Positions 14,858 through 23,080 of a DNA stretch of 23,187 bases are shown here, one piece after another. This DNA comes from CAYMWF01 sp964394085 [NCBI: uncultured Gemmatimonadota bacterium]. Its GTDB lineage: Bacteria; GCA-2686955; CAYMWF01. A program made the position numbers and the translations under genes. Where the stretch lies: NCBI GenBank assembly GCA_964394085.1, contig CAYMWF010000075.1, positions 1 to 23,187 of the forward strand. The letters run 5' to 3'. The notes beneath the pieces are model-generated. The model saw only the letters and a program-made list of their open reading frames with translations, had not been told where the DNA came from and ran no database searches. The first letter of the stretch is position 1; the number at the start of each line of letters is the position of its first letter.

Positions 14858-16420
14858 GTGAGGGATATTTTGAGAAGGAAAAGAAAACAATATTTTTGCC
14901 TGGTAATTTCCCTTTCCTTCCTCATTTTCTTCAATCTCTCGTGCAGCAAGACGCCTCCTCCCGACTATAGTGTGCTTCTAATCACCATAGACACTCTCAG
15001 ATCTGATCACCTGGGGTGTTACGGCAACAACAACGGCTGTTCCCCCAACATCGATAAACTTGCGGAGAGCGGTGCCCGGTTTTCCAATGCATGGAGTCAG
15101 ACCAACTCGACCCTGCCATCCCATATTTCTATTCTTACATCAAGTTACATCCAGGATCACGGGGTGTTCACCAATGATGTTATTTACAAGGCCGGGCTTC
15201 CCGGATTGGACGGGATTCTGAAAAAGGCCGGGCTCCGAACCTGCGCAATAGTCAGCGTCATCCACCTTGGAAAGACTATTGGCCTGGATGGAGCGTTCGA
15301 CGATTACTACGATATGCGGACGAATCCGGCAAAAGTTCCCGCTTTTCAGGGGAAATCGAGAGACGCCGACGAAACAACCGATATTGCCATCAAGTGGTTG
15401 AAAAAGCACGGTAAAAAGCCCTTTTTCCTCTGGGTACATTATTTCGATCCGCACATGCCCTATTATCCGCCGGAACCATACCGGAGCAGGCTTTATCCGG
15501 GCCAGCTCCCGGAACGCATCGCCCTTGCCTTCAAGCTAATCAAAGGACAGGTCGCTCTTGAAGAGGTCCTGTCTTCGAAAGAGTGGACTGAACCTGAAAT
15601 CAGTTATTTCACCGCTGTTTCCCGGATGGGGCTGCCTCTCAACGAATTCCATTACAATGGAATAGGAATAACCGAGCAGGAATTCGAGGCGCTCAACGGG
15701 CTGTATGACGGTGAGATCGCGTTCGTAGACGCCGAAATCGGGCGGTTATTCGATTTCATGGAGGAATCCGGCATCAGGGATAAAACCCTGTCGGTGTTAA
15801 CGTCGGATCATGGCGAATCCATCGGTGAGCATCAGATAATCGCCAGTCACAGATCCCTGTATTCTCCAACGATCCGTGTTCCGCTGATTTTTTCCTGGGC
15901 GGGGAAAATACCGGAAGGCGTCGTATCGGAAATGCCTGTTCAGACGCTTGACATCGCCCCCACGATTCTGAATCTCACATCCAATCAGGTTCCCGACAGT
16001 TACAAAGGGATCAATCTCCAGAAATATCTAGCGGGGAAACCGTCTACTGACGAGCAGGATGAAAGGCTGCTGCGATTCGAGCATGCGAATACCGGCGCGA
16101 TCGGTTTGCTGCAGAATAACTGGAAATGGATAGTATCGCTGGAGGACCAGTTCGAACTGGAAAGCACCGTATACCGGCATCGCCCGAAGGAGCTTTATAA
16201 TCTTGCGGAGGATCCGGATGAGTTGAACGATCTCGTCCGGATTGCGGCCGAAAACGGCGCTGACAACCTGGAGCCGGACTTCGAAAAGATCGATAGTAAT
16301 TTCACTAGCGAATTTCGCTCGTGGTACGACTCGGCCGGACTTCACCGGATTCGGGGTTCCAAGCGTGTCGAAGACGGGGAATTGAAAGAATCGCTCCGGG
16401 CTCTCGGATACGTGCAGTAA
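14858..16420 (+). CDS. Exported sulfatase-fold (alkaline phosphatase superfamily) enzyme
   Basis: The 520-residue protein has a basic N-terminus, a hydrophobic segment (about 12-28) and C29 in NLSC, so it is membrane-anchored or a lipoprotein, although the lipobox is not canonical. The sulfatase fold follows: LLITIDTLRSDHLGCYG (D45), WVHYFDPHMPY and TSDHGESIGEH (D317, H318). The nucleophile position is T85 in T-L-P-S-H, not Cys/Ser-x-Pro-Ser-Arg, so this is not a formylglycine sulfatase. It ends in SLRALGYVQ, the tail shared with the 1992-3902 product. The GTG at 14858 is used here; a TTG at 14870 with GAGG upstream is an alternative. It is separate from the main cluster but probably functionally linked through the tail. 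Confidence 0.87.
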   Translation: MRDILRRKRKQYFCLVISLSFLIFFNLSCSKTPPPDYSVLLITIDTLRSDHLGCYGNNNGCSPNIDKLAESGARFSNAWSQTNSTLPSHISILTSSYIQDHGVFTNDVIYKAGLPGLDGILKKAGLRTCAIVSVIHLGKTIGLDGAFDDYYDMRTNPAKVPAFQGKSRDADETTDIAIKWLKKHGKKPFFLWVHYFDPHMPYYPPEPYRSRLYPGQLPERIALAFKLIKGQVALEEVLSSKEWTEPEISYFTAVSRMGLPLNEFHYNGIGITEQEFEALNGLYDGEIAFVDAEIGRLFDFMEESGIRDKTLSVLTSDHGESIGEHQIIASHRSLYSPTIRVPLIFSWAGKIPEGVVSEMPVQTLDIAPTILNLTSNQVPDSYKGINLQKYLAGKPSTDEQDERLLRFEHANTGAIGLLQNNWKWIVSLEDQFELESTVYRHRPKELYNLAEDPDELNDLVRIAAENGADNLEPDFEKIDSNFTSEFRSWYDSAGLHRIRGSKRVEDGELKESLRALGYVQ

Positions 16421-16445
16421 CCCTTACAAGCTTTCAGCGGTGCCC

Positions 16446-17759
16446 TCAGGTGATTTCGGAACCCGCATCGATATACCGGGACGCAAAATCCCATACCGAA
16501 TTATATCCGATATCGCCGCCCGCCCCTTCCGCATCTACGTAATCTCCAACCAGGAAAAGATTTCTGATTCCCTGCACGGCTACACCGGGCCTCTTCCCCT
16601 CTGCCTGATCGGGTGAAACCACTGCGCCGTCTACCAGGTCCAGGTGCATCACTCTTCTGAACCGAACGGCTTCTTTCATCCCCGGAAAAAGTTTAAAAAG
16701 GGTAGCCTCTAATGTTTCCACATAGCTTTCGACCTCTTTTTTATCCAATGGATATCTTGCGTCAAGAGGGCGGAAGTGAGTGTAGAGCTGACCGTCGGGA
16801 GGAGCCACAACCGGGCTCAGGTTGGAAGTGAAGATACCCAGGGACAGAGGATCGGACAGCAGCCAGAGTCCTGACGTGCTCGAAACCTTGCCGTTCAGCG
16901 CGTAGTCGACTGTGATGCCGGCCGTAGGGACGATTCCTTTCAATGATTCGAGGAATCCTGCATCGACACCGTTTACAGGTCCGAGAAGGTCGTAACATTC
17001 GGGCGCAGTGAGGCCCAGCACGACCCGTTTCCCCTCGATATCCCGGTCATCCGCGCGAACGCCGGTCACGACGCCATCCTCTGTCAGGAGCCCATCTACC
17101 GAGGTGTTCATGACGATCTCGCCGCTCGACCTTATAGTCCGTTCGAGAATCTCCACAATCCTTCCCCAGCCCACTTCGGGATAGGAAGCGGGCACCCGGG
17201 CTCTCAGGATACCGGTTATACACTCGAGCATTGCACCGGCGGATATGAAACCGCTTGACGGACAGACCATGAGGGTGGCGCCCAGGAGGGTCAGGTATTT
17301 ACCTGCACCGCTGTTTTCTCCGAAATCCTCCCGGTCCAGCAGCTCTTCCAAAGATTCATCCCTGTCGATAGGGTAGCGGCCCGATCTGAGAGCAAGAAGA
17401 AGCCTCCCCAGCCTGAACCGGTCTCTGAACGTGAAAAGGCGGCTTTTCAGTATCCCTCCCGGTCCGGAAGGGAAAAGAACGATCCTTCCCGATTGATCAA
17501 GATAATACGATGTTCCGATTTCTCTGAAATCCAGGCTGTGGCCCAGAGTCTTGAAGATACCGGCGAATACCGATTTCCGACCGCTTCGTATCAGGTGAAT
17601 GCCGTAATCGAGCATGTACCCGTCCCGATCGGCCACCCTGCACCTGCCTCCGAGGCGCTCCGATTTTTCGACCAGCAGGACCCGCTCACCGGAATTCGCG
17701 CACAATGCCGCAGTCATCAGGCCGTTGATACCACCACCCGCGATAATCGTATCGTACAT
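16446..17759 (-). CDS. FAD-dependent oxidoreductase, phytoene dehydrogenase/amine oxidase-like
   Basis: The 437-residue protein opens with a classical FAD-binding Rossmann motif, IIAGGGINGLMTAAL (GGGING at 8-13), then E31 at the end of the second strand and RLGGR (35-39). The C-terminal VGDYVDAEGAGG is the second FAD contact found in phytoene desaturase, protoporphyrinogen oxidase and related amine oxidases. It probably oxidises or isomerises a hydrophobic substrate such as an isoprenoid, but the specificity cannot be read. I chose the ATG at 17759 with AAGGGAG upstream; an open frame extending to 17909 would overlap yraN and lacks support. It is the last gene after yraN (59-base gap) and converges with the sulfatase-fold gene, 25 bases away. 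Confidence 0.85.
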   Translation of the reverse strand: MYDTIIAGGGINGLMTAALCANSGERVLLVEKSERLGGRCRVADRDGYMLDYGIHLIRSGRKSVFAGIFKTLGHSLDFREIGTSYYLDQSGRIVLFPSGPGGILKSRLFTFRDRFRLGRLLLALRSGRYPIDRDESLEELLDREDFGENSGAGKYLTLLGATLMVCPSSGFISAGAMLECITGILRARVPASYPEVGWGRIVEILERTIRSSGEIVMNTSVDGLLTEDGVVTGVRADDRDIEGKRVVLGLTAPECYDLLGPVNGVDAGFLESLKGIVPTAGITVDYALNGKVSSTSGLWLLSDPLSLGIFTSNLSPVVAPPDGQLYTHFRPLDARYPLDKKEVESYVETLEATLFKLFPGMKEAVRFRRVMHLDLVDGAVVSPDQAEGKRPGVAVQGIRNLFLVGDYVDAEGAGGDIGYNSVWDFASRYIDAGSEIT

Positions 17760-17818
17760 GATGCGCTCCCTTCTTGTTCCCGCAGGCCGTTCTACCGGCC
17801 ATCCTGATATGTGCCGGG

Positions 17819-18184
17819 TTATCTGTCGATATACAGGTTTTTCAAATGCCGAACGACCGGGGATGAATCGCCAATCTCGACTGTAACAACATCGAAGGCG
17901 AATTTCCATTCAGAAGAACATTTTAATTCATTCTTGATGTAATGGGAAGCCACTCTGGCGATGCGGGATACTTTTCTCGGTGTGATGCTGTATTCGGGGG
18001 GCCCCAGAGCCGCACTCTTTCTGGTTCTCACCTCTACGAATGCGATTGTCCGGTCTCTGGCGGTGATGATGTCGATTTCTCCGATTCTGGTCCGGTAATT
18101 CCGCTCCACAATGGAGTATCCGCGGCTTATCAGATATTCCATCGCGATTTTTTCACCGCGGCGCCAGAGAAACTTTCTACTCAT
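17819..18184 (-). CDS. yraN: YraN-family (UPF0102) endonuclease-like protein
   Basis: The 121-residue protein has the UPF0102 core: a GEKIAMEYL helix, then NYRTRIGEIDIITARD and IAFVEVRTRKS, which contain the nuclease-like E...D...ExR residues of a restriction-endonuclease-like fold. Its biological role is not established in general; it commonly follows rnhB. The ATG at 18184 overlaps the rnhB stop (ATGAGTAG), a sign of translational coupling, and is preferred over a TTG at 18214 inside rnhB. Confidence 0.9.
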   Translation of the reverse strand: MSRKFLWRRGEKIAMEYLISRGYSIVERNYRTRIGEIDIITARDRTIAFVEVRTRKSAALGPPEYSITPRKVSRIARVASHYIKNELKCSSEWKFAFDVVTVEIGDSSPVVRHLKNLYIDR

Positions 18185-18845
18185 CTGTAAAATCGAGCAA
18201 GGTCTGCCGTCCAATAATTCTTTCGATAAAGGTGCCCCGGTGGATTTCGCAAGGACCGTACCTGACCAGAGCCTTCCTGTGCACCTCAGTCGCGTATCCC
18301 TTGTGCTTTGCGAAACCGTATTCCGGAAATGACAGGTCCGCGGTCCTCATGATTTGATCGCGATAGGTTTTCGCCAGAATGGATGCGGAGGCGATGGAGA
18401 TGGCCCGGCTGTCTCCCCGGATTATGGTTTTCTCCTCGGTATCCTTATCGAAACCGACCCGCTGGTTACCGTCTACGAGCACGAGATCCGGTGAGACACC
18501 GAGACCTGACACTGCCGATCGCATTGCACGAAGCGTTGCCTGGAGTATGTTTATTCTGTCGATGATACCGGGATGGACGGCTGCTACGCAGAAAGTCAGT
18601 GCCGAAACTCGAAGCCTCAGCGAAATGTTTTCGCGTACCCGTTCAGGCAGTTTTTTCGAGTCATCGACACCTTTAGGAATGTTCAGGGGATCCAGGATTA
18701 CGGCTCCGGCGACAACGGGACCTGCAACAGCGCCCCTTCCGGCCTCGTCTACTCCCGCAATTGCTGAATACCCGGCTTTGCGCATCTCGGATTCGAGCGC
18801 AAGGAGGTGTGAATCAGTGGAAATATGTCTTGTTCGACCCGTCAA
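18177..18845 (-). CDS. rnhB: Ribonuclease HII
   Basis: RNase HII removes ribonucleotides and RNA primers from DNA-RNA hybrids in the cytoplasm. The 222-residue product has the diagnostic IAGVDEAGRGAVAGPVV (D33, E34), DSKKL at 62-66, LVDGN (D125) and AKTYRDQIM (D163), which together form the four-acid metal site. The TTG start at 18845 keeps the LLALESEMRKAGY helix that I remember preceding the catalytic motif in many homologues, and it lies 17 bases after the rplS stop. An ATG at 18785 would give a product 20 residues shorter. Length is normal for the family. Confidence 0.95.
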   Translation of the reverse strand: MTGRTRHISTDSHLLALESEMRKAGYSAIAGVDEAGRGAVAGPVVAGAVILDPLNIPKGVDDSKKLPERVRENISLRLRVSALTFCVAAVHPGIIDRINILQATLRAMRSAVSGLGVSPDLVLVDGNQRVGFDKDTEEKTIIRGDSRAISIASASILAKTYRDQIMRTADLSFPEYGFAKHKGYATEVHRKALVRYGPCEIHRGTFIERIIGRQTLLDFTDE

Positions 18846-18862
18846 GAACGCGTGGACCCGGA

Positions 18863-19204
18863 TTACCGCTTCTCTCTGATTCTTGCGGACTTGCCCGACC
18901 TTTGCCTGAGATAGTACAATTTCGCACGGCGGACTCTTCCGCGGCGGACCACCTCGATATTTTTGATAAGCGGGGCATGAAGCGGGAAAATACGTTCGAC
19001 TCCGACCCCCTGGGATACTTTGCGAACGGTAAAGGTTTCCTGGATACCGGACCCTCTCCTTCTGAGAACTACGCCCTTGAATGTCTGGATACGCTCTTTG
19101 TTGCCCTCTTTTACCCTGATCTGGATGTTCAATGTATCGCCTGGATTAAAATCGGGAAGATCCTTTCTCAAGGTTTCTCCGTGAATATCGGTTGTAAGGT
19201 TCAT
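18863..19204 (-). CDS. rplS: 50S ribosomal protein L19
   Basis: The 113-residue product matches bacterial L19 (about 115 residues): [56 protein letters not shown] and [19 protein letters not shown]19 sits at the 30S-50S interface. Its ATG overlaps the trmD stop by four bases (ATGA), so the two are probably translationally coupled. Confidence 0.98.
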   Translation of the reverse strand: MNLTTDIHGETLRKDLPDFNPGDTLNIQIRVKEGNKERIQTFKGVVLRRRGSGIQETFTVRKVSQGVGVERIFPLHAPLIKNIEVVRRGRVRRAKLYYLRQRSGKSARIREKR

Positions 19205-19914
19205 CTATTTCTCCCTTCTGATTCATTTTTCCGCCGATTTAGGTCGGGCCTCCGGTTCGCGGTTCTTTCCTCCGACTTCCGGACCCTCCATTCCTGTATT
19301 TTCGCATGATGCCCCGAAAGCAGGATTTCCGGCACATGCCGGCCTTCAAAGCTCACGGGCCTTGTGTACCAGGGGGCATCGAGTTTTCCCCTGTAGAAAG
19401 AATCCCCCTCGGCGGAATCGAAATTGCCGAGGACTCCCGGAAGCAGCCTGGCGATCGAATCGGAAATAACCATTGCCGCGGTTTCTCCGCCGGAGAGCAC
19501 GTAATCGCCGATCGAAATCTCCTCCGGTTCGAGAATGTCTCTGATTCTCTCGTCGAAACCTTTGTAATGGCCGCAAATAACCGTTACATACGATTCTTTC
19601 GCGAGCTCTTTGGCTTTCTGCTGATCATAGCGGGACCCTTGGGGGGTCAGCATGATCAACCGGCCCTCCCCTTTCGGGAGTTCTTCCTTCACCTTCCTGA
19701 CGGCATTGACTACCGGTTCAGGCCTTAGAACCATACCGGCGCCGCCGCCGTACGGTGTGTCGTCAACAGAACCGTGCCGGTCAACGGCATAATCCCTGAG
19801 GTTGACCAGCCGGATATCCAGCATGTTCTTTTTTACCGCCTGAGCGATGATGCCCAGTTCTTTGAACGGTTCGAACATTCCGGGAAACAAAGTTATGATA
19901 TCTATTCGCAGCAA
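19201..19914 (-). CDS. trmD: tRNA (guanine-37-N1)-methyltransferase
   Basis: TrmD methylates G37 of tRNAs using SAM, which prevents frameshifting. The 237-residue product has the family signatures [11 protein letters not shown] at the N-terminus, [17 protein letters not shown] near 52-68, a [11 protein letters not shown] segment and the SAM-knot motif GDYVLSGGE. The start is TTG, with AGGA upstream; the near-canonical N-terminus [11 protein letters not shown] supports it. It lies 48 bases after rimM and overlaps rplS by four bases. Confidence 0.97.
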   Translation of the reverse strand: MLRIDIITLFPGMFEPFKELGIIAQAVKKNMLDIRLVNLRDYAVDRHGSVDDTPYGGGAGMVLRPEPVVNAVRKVKEELPKGEGRLIMLTPQGSRYDQQKAKELAKESYVTVICGHYKGFDERIRDILEPEEISIGDYVLSGGETAAMVISDSIARLLPGVLGNFDSAEGDSFYRGKLDAPWYTRPVSFEGRHVPEILLSGHHAKIQEWRVRKSEERTANRRPDLNRRKNESEGRNR

Positions 19915-19962
19915 AATCTCTTCCTGACAAGCGCTCCACGGTCAAAGTGAAGATTCGCTTCT

Positions 19963-20538
19963 TCAAGGCGATTTGGAGACTCCCGAACCCGATTCAGGTT
20001 CGGAAACGATACCGTCCGGAAGAGTCGTCAGCATCAACCCGCGTTCCAGGTCCACCTGCCGCACGAATTGCGCGATCCCGGGAAAAAGAATCTTCTCACC
20101 GGTTTCGTCTTTTACCGAAAAGAGCTCTCCTCCCGGTGTCTTTATTATCTCATCCAGCACCCCGATCACACCCGCCCGATCATCGATAACCTCCAACCCG
20201 ATCAGCTGGTGATGATAATAGCTTCCGTTCTCGAGCGGATGAAGCTCTGCGACAGGCACCTGGAGGTAACCACCTCGCAGCTGCCCGGCATCCTCGGGAG
20301 AGTTCACACCCGCAAACTTCACAATCATTTTCCGGCCGCCGCCCCTCATCCGTTCAACTGTCAGTCTTTCGATTCCTTTCCCGGCATCGAGGAAAAGGGT
20401 TCGGCGGTCGAGGAGCCGCTCGGGAAAATCCGTGATGGGCAGCAGGTTGAGCTCACCCCGCACTCCGTGTGGATTCAGGATTCTTGCAACGACGACAAAT
20501 TCGCGCTCGCACGGTGGGCTGTCGTCAACTCGCTTCAA
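19963..20538 (-). CDS. rimM: 16S rRNA processing / 30S maturation factor RimM
   Basis: RimM helps assemble the 30S head and binds S19. The 191-residue product has the N-terminal RimM barrel (VVVARILNPHGVRGELNLLPITDFPERL) split here as VARILNPHGVRGE and TDFPERL, then a PRC-barrel domain (YYHHQLIGLEVID, LFSVKDETGEKILFP). The TTG start overlaps the khpA stop (TTGA) and has GGAG eight bases upstream inside khpA, so translation is probably coupled. The family assignment is firm from motif order and gene position. Confidence 0.95.
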   Translation of the reverse strand: MKRVDDSPPCEREFVVVARILNPHGVRGELNLLPITDFPERLLDRRTLFLDAGKGIERLTVERMRGGGRKMIVKFAGVNSPEDAGQLRGGYLQVPVAELHPLENGSYYHHQLIGLEVIDDRAGVIGVLDEIIKTPGGELFSVKDETGEKILFPGIAQFVRQVDLERGLMLTTLPDGIVSEPESGSGVSKSP

Positions 20539-20765
20539 TCGAGAATCTCCAGCACCACCTTTTTACCGCTTCTCATTGCCGAGGCATTGAGGAGTGTTCT
20601 GATCGAACGTGCTGTCCGGCCGTTTTTCCCGATTACCTTTCCAAGATCCCCGGAATCGACCCGGAGCTCGTAAATCGTTGTTTTTTCGCCCTCTACCTCA
20701 GTCACCTCAACCGCACCCGGATTATCTACCAGAGCCTCGACAATGTAAGTGATCAATTCTTTCAT
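20535..20765 (-). CDS. khpA: KH-domain RNA-binding protein KhpA (YlqC family)
   Basis: The 76-residue protein is a single KH domain with the GxxG loop in DLGKVIGKNGRTARSI (GKNG). KhpA binds RNA, usually as a partner of KhpB, and is commonly encoded between rpsP and rimM, as here. The ATG has CTGGAG five bases upstream. The 178-base gap to rpsP is unusual for this otherwise tight operon. Confidence 0.95.
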   Translation of the reverse strand: MKELITYIVEALVDNPGAVEVTEVEGEKTTIYELRVDSGDLGKVIGKNGRTARSIRTLLNASAMRSGKKVVLEILD

Positions 20766-20924
20766 GTTGACTCCAGGATGCCTGCGCCGACCCGCTCGAG
20801 GATCACCGACCGGCGTCCGCGAGTTCGGCGGGGGTATCGATATGTTACATCACCCGCGAAATGCAGGTATGCATAAGCACGGAATCACCTTTAGTTTCAA
20901 ACGTCGACAGTTCATCCGTTTCTC

Positions 20925-20939
20925 GTGGAAGTGTTCCAC
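20925..20939. repeat. Short hairpin in the rpsP-khpA gap
   Basis: GTGGAA/TTCCAC form a perfect 6 bp stem with a 3-base loop, 5 bases after the rpsP stop on the minus strand. No T-run follows, so it is more likely an mRNA processing or stability element than a terminator. I see no convincing internal promoter in the 178-base gap. Confidence 0.3.
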
Positions 20940-20943
20940 CGGA

Positions 20944-21267
20944 TCAGCCGGCGTCGGCGGCATCCTTACCGGCTTTTTCAGCCACTTGATCCGATTTCTG
21001 GGCTTGTTTAAGCTCGTTCAGCTTTGTGTAGATTCCCGCCTTGCGAATAAGCGATTTCGCTGTCTCCGTAGGTGTCGCGCCGTTCTGCAGCCAATGCAGA
21101 ATCTTGTCTTCATCAACGTTTTTCAGCTGATCGTCTTCAAGGGGGTTGTAGTACCCAAGAAAATCGATGAATTTGCTGTCTCTCGGCCTCAGGTTCTCCG
21201 ACACTACCAGCCGGTATACAGGCCTCTTTTTCGTGCCAACCCGGGTCAATCTGATTTTTAACGCCAC
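20944..21267 (-). CDS. rpsP: 30S ribosomal protein S16
   Basis: The product opens ALKIRLTRVGTKKRPVYRLVV and contains RDSKFIDFLGYYNPL, both S16 signatures. I chose the GTG at 21267, giving 107 residues starting M-A-L-K-I-R as in other S16 proteins, with GGAAGG at 21277-21282. A TTG at 21276 would directly abut that ribosome binding site. The last 25 or so residues (rich in Lys, Ala and Asp) are a low-complexity extension beyond the roughly 80-residue E. coli protein, which is common in other phyla. Confidence 0.97.
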   Translation of the reverse strand: MALKIRLTRVGTKKRPVYRLVVSENLRPRDSKFIDFLGYYNPLEDDQLKNVDEDKILHWLQNGATPTETAKSLIRKAGIYTKLNELKQAQKSDQVAEKAGKDAADAG

Positions 21268-21313
21268 TTTTTCCAACCTTCCGTTCGCGTCCCTGTATCA
21301 GGATTCACGCGAA

Positions 21314-22651
21314 TCACATGATGCCGAGCCCCTGCATGCCAGGGAAATTCAACCGCTTTCCTTTTTTACCGTCGAACATCCTCAACATCTTTCTTACTTG
21401 ATCGAATTGTTTGACAAGCGCATTTACTTCCTGGATTCGCGTTCCACTCCCGCGGGCGATGCGTTTGCGCCTGCTGCCATCTATTATTTTCGGATTCAAC
21501 CGCTCTCCGGGAGTCATTGAACAGATGATCGCTTCTATCCGCTTCAATTCCGACTCGTCGACCTTCAGACCTTTCATCTTCTTGCCCGCGCCCGGAATCA
21601 TATCGAGAAGACCATCGAGCGGTCCCATTTTTTTCAACTGTCTCAGCTGGGAGAGAAAATCATCAAAGGTAAAAGCCTGTTTCCTTAATTTCTCTTCAAG
21701 TTTTTGCGCCTCTTCGACATCAACAACCTGCTGAGCTTTTTCGACCAGGGTGACGATATCTCCCATACCCAGGATGCGGGACGCCATCCTCTCCGGATGG
21801 AATACTTCGAGGTCATCCACCTTTTCGCCGACACCGGCGAGCTTTATGGGCTTTCCCGTTACCGCCTTGATCGAAAGCGCCGAACCTCCACGGGCGTCTC
21901 CATCCAGTTTCGTAACGGCGATTCCGGTAACTTCGAGCCTTTCGTTGAATTCAGATGCAGCGGTGACGGCATCCTGCCCGATCATCGAGTCAGCGACAAA
22001 AAGCACTTCATGAGGCGAAACCACCGCCCTGACCTGTTCCACCTCCCGCATCATCTCTTCATCGACATGCAGTCTGCCTGCGGTATCGACAATGACGACA
22101 TCCGCCCCCCGCTCCGACGCCGTATCAAGAGCATTCTTTACAATCTTCTCGGCGGCAGCCCCATCGGTTTGGGAATAGACCGGAACCCTGGCTGTTCCGG
22201 CCATCACTTCGAGCTGGGTTATCGCCGCCGGCCTGTGAATGTCGGCGGCAACCAGCAGCGGATTCTTGCCCTGTGTTTTCAGACGGTAGGCCAGTTTTAC
22301 CGCAAGCGTCGTCTTGCCCGAGCCCTGGAGCCCGACTATCATTATCCGGGTGGGCGGTTTGTCGGCAATAACAATCTCCGAAGCCGTTCCGCCCAGTATT
22401 TCAGTCAGCTCTTCATGTACGATTTTGACGACCTGCTGACCCGGGGTGATGCTTTTCATTACCTGGTGACCCAGAGATTTTTCCTGAACAGAGGTAATGA
22501 ACTGTTTCGCCACCTTGAAGTTTACATCGGCTTCAAGCAGGACCATCCGGATCTCCCGCATCGCACTGCGGATATCCGATTCGGTCAGTTTACCCCGGAC
22601 GCGGAGCTTCCGCAGCACCCCGTCAAGCTTGTCTGATAAGACTTCGAACAA
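21314..22651 (-). CDS. ffh: Signal recognition particle protein Ffh (SRP54)
   Basis: Ffh binds signal sequences and 4.5S RNA and targets nascent membrane proteins to FtsY. The 445-residue product has the N domain (MFEVLSDKLDGVLRKLRV), the G domain with P-loop GLQGSGKTT, DTAGR, TKLDGDARGG and the C-terminal M domain (SMTPGERLNP, RIARGSG). It starts with TTG, preceded by GGAG seven bases upstream. It is the first gene of the ribosomal operon, and a candidate promoter lies 53-81 bases upstream. Length and motif order are normal. Confidence 0.98.
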   Translation of the reverse strand: MFEVLSDKLDGVLRKLRVRGKLTESDIRSAMREIRMVLLEADVNFKVAKQFITSVQEKSLGHQVMKSITPGQQVVKIVHEELTEILGGTASEIVIADKPPTRIMIVGLQGSGKTTLAVKLAYRLKTQGKNPLLVAADIHRPAAITQLEVMAGTARVPVYSQTDGAAAEKIVKNALDTASERGADVVIVDTAGRLHVDEEMMREVEQVRAVVSPHEVLFVADSMIGQDAVTAASEFNERLEVTGIAVTKLDGDARGGSALSIKAVTGKPIKLAGVGEKVDDLEVFHPERMASRILGMGDIVTLVEKAQQVVDVEEAQKLEEKLRKQAFTFDDFLSQLRQLKKMGPLDGLLDMIPGAGKKMKGLKVDESELKRIEAIICSMTPGERLNPKIIDGSRRKRIARGSGTRIQEVNALVKQFDQVRKMLRMFDGKKGKRLNFPGMQGLGIM

Positions 22652-22703
22652 TTAAGAACTCCAGGAAATAAAAAAAACGGCCCGTTTCAGGTACAAGCGG
22701 CTG

Positions 22704-22732
22704 AATGTAATGGTTATCGATTAGATTTTCAA
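22704..22732 (-). promoter_or_regulatory. ffh: Candidate sigma-70 promoter of the ffh operon
   Basis: On the minus strand TTGAAA (22727-22732) is followed after exactly 17 bases by TACATT (22704-22709), matching consensus at 5 and 4 of 6 positions. The region is AT-rich and the ffh start is about 50 bases downstream. Confidence 0.45.
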
Positions 22733-22800
22733 GAAAAATTTAAACAGGAGTTATCAGCAAAACAGTCCCGAGATTGCCGTGGATGCCCCCACATTCCGGC

Positions 22801-22844
22801 GAAGAGGGAGCGCCTTCCCGCCCTGCGGAAGACGCTCCCTCTTC
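22801..22844. repeat. Repeat hairpin, second copy of the 0.5-0.8 kb repeat core
   Basis: GAAGAGGGAGCG (22801-22812) pairs perfectly with CGCTCCCTCTTC (22833-22844). Inside, CTTCC (22814-22818) pairs with GGAAG (22827-22831) after a single C/A mismatch, leaving an 8-base loop. Bases 22804-22829 are identical over 26 bases to the reverse complement of 726-751. It lies between the ffh promoter and the end of the next minus-strand gene, where REP-like elements often sit. Without a T-run it is not a classical terminator. Confidence 0.7.
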
Positions 22845-23080
22845 AACAGCCATGGTGGCATGAGGAGGGAGAAGGTTATACACGTTGCTTAAAAAAAATC
22901 ATGAATTATTAAAGAGCTGTTAGATAATCTGAATCGTGCAATACCGGATCTTCCGGACAGGTGCGAATATCCGTCGGCGGTCAGCAGTCGAGTGGATCAT
23001 CAGCCAACACGCGGATGCTTCGGAAAAAATCCAGCATACATCTCCTGTGGAAGCATTGATATATCATCATCCCGATGGGT

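Noticed and set aside
17760-17909. N-terminal extension of the FAD oxidoreductase to 17909
   Set aside because: It would overlap yraN, and the extra 50 residues precede the normal N-terminal FAD motif; the ATG at 17759 has a good ribosome binding site.
22670-22687. Mini-hairpin followed by eight Ts in the ffh leader (minus strand), a possible attenuator
   Set aside because: The stem AAACG/CGTTT is only 5 bp with a 3-base loop and weak outer pairs; too little for an intrinsic terminator.
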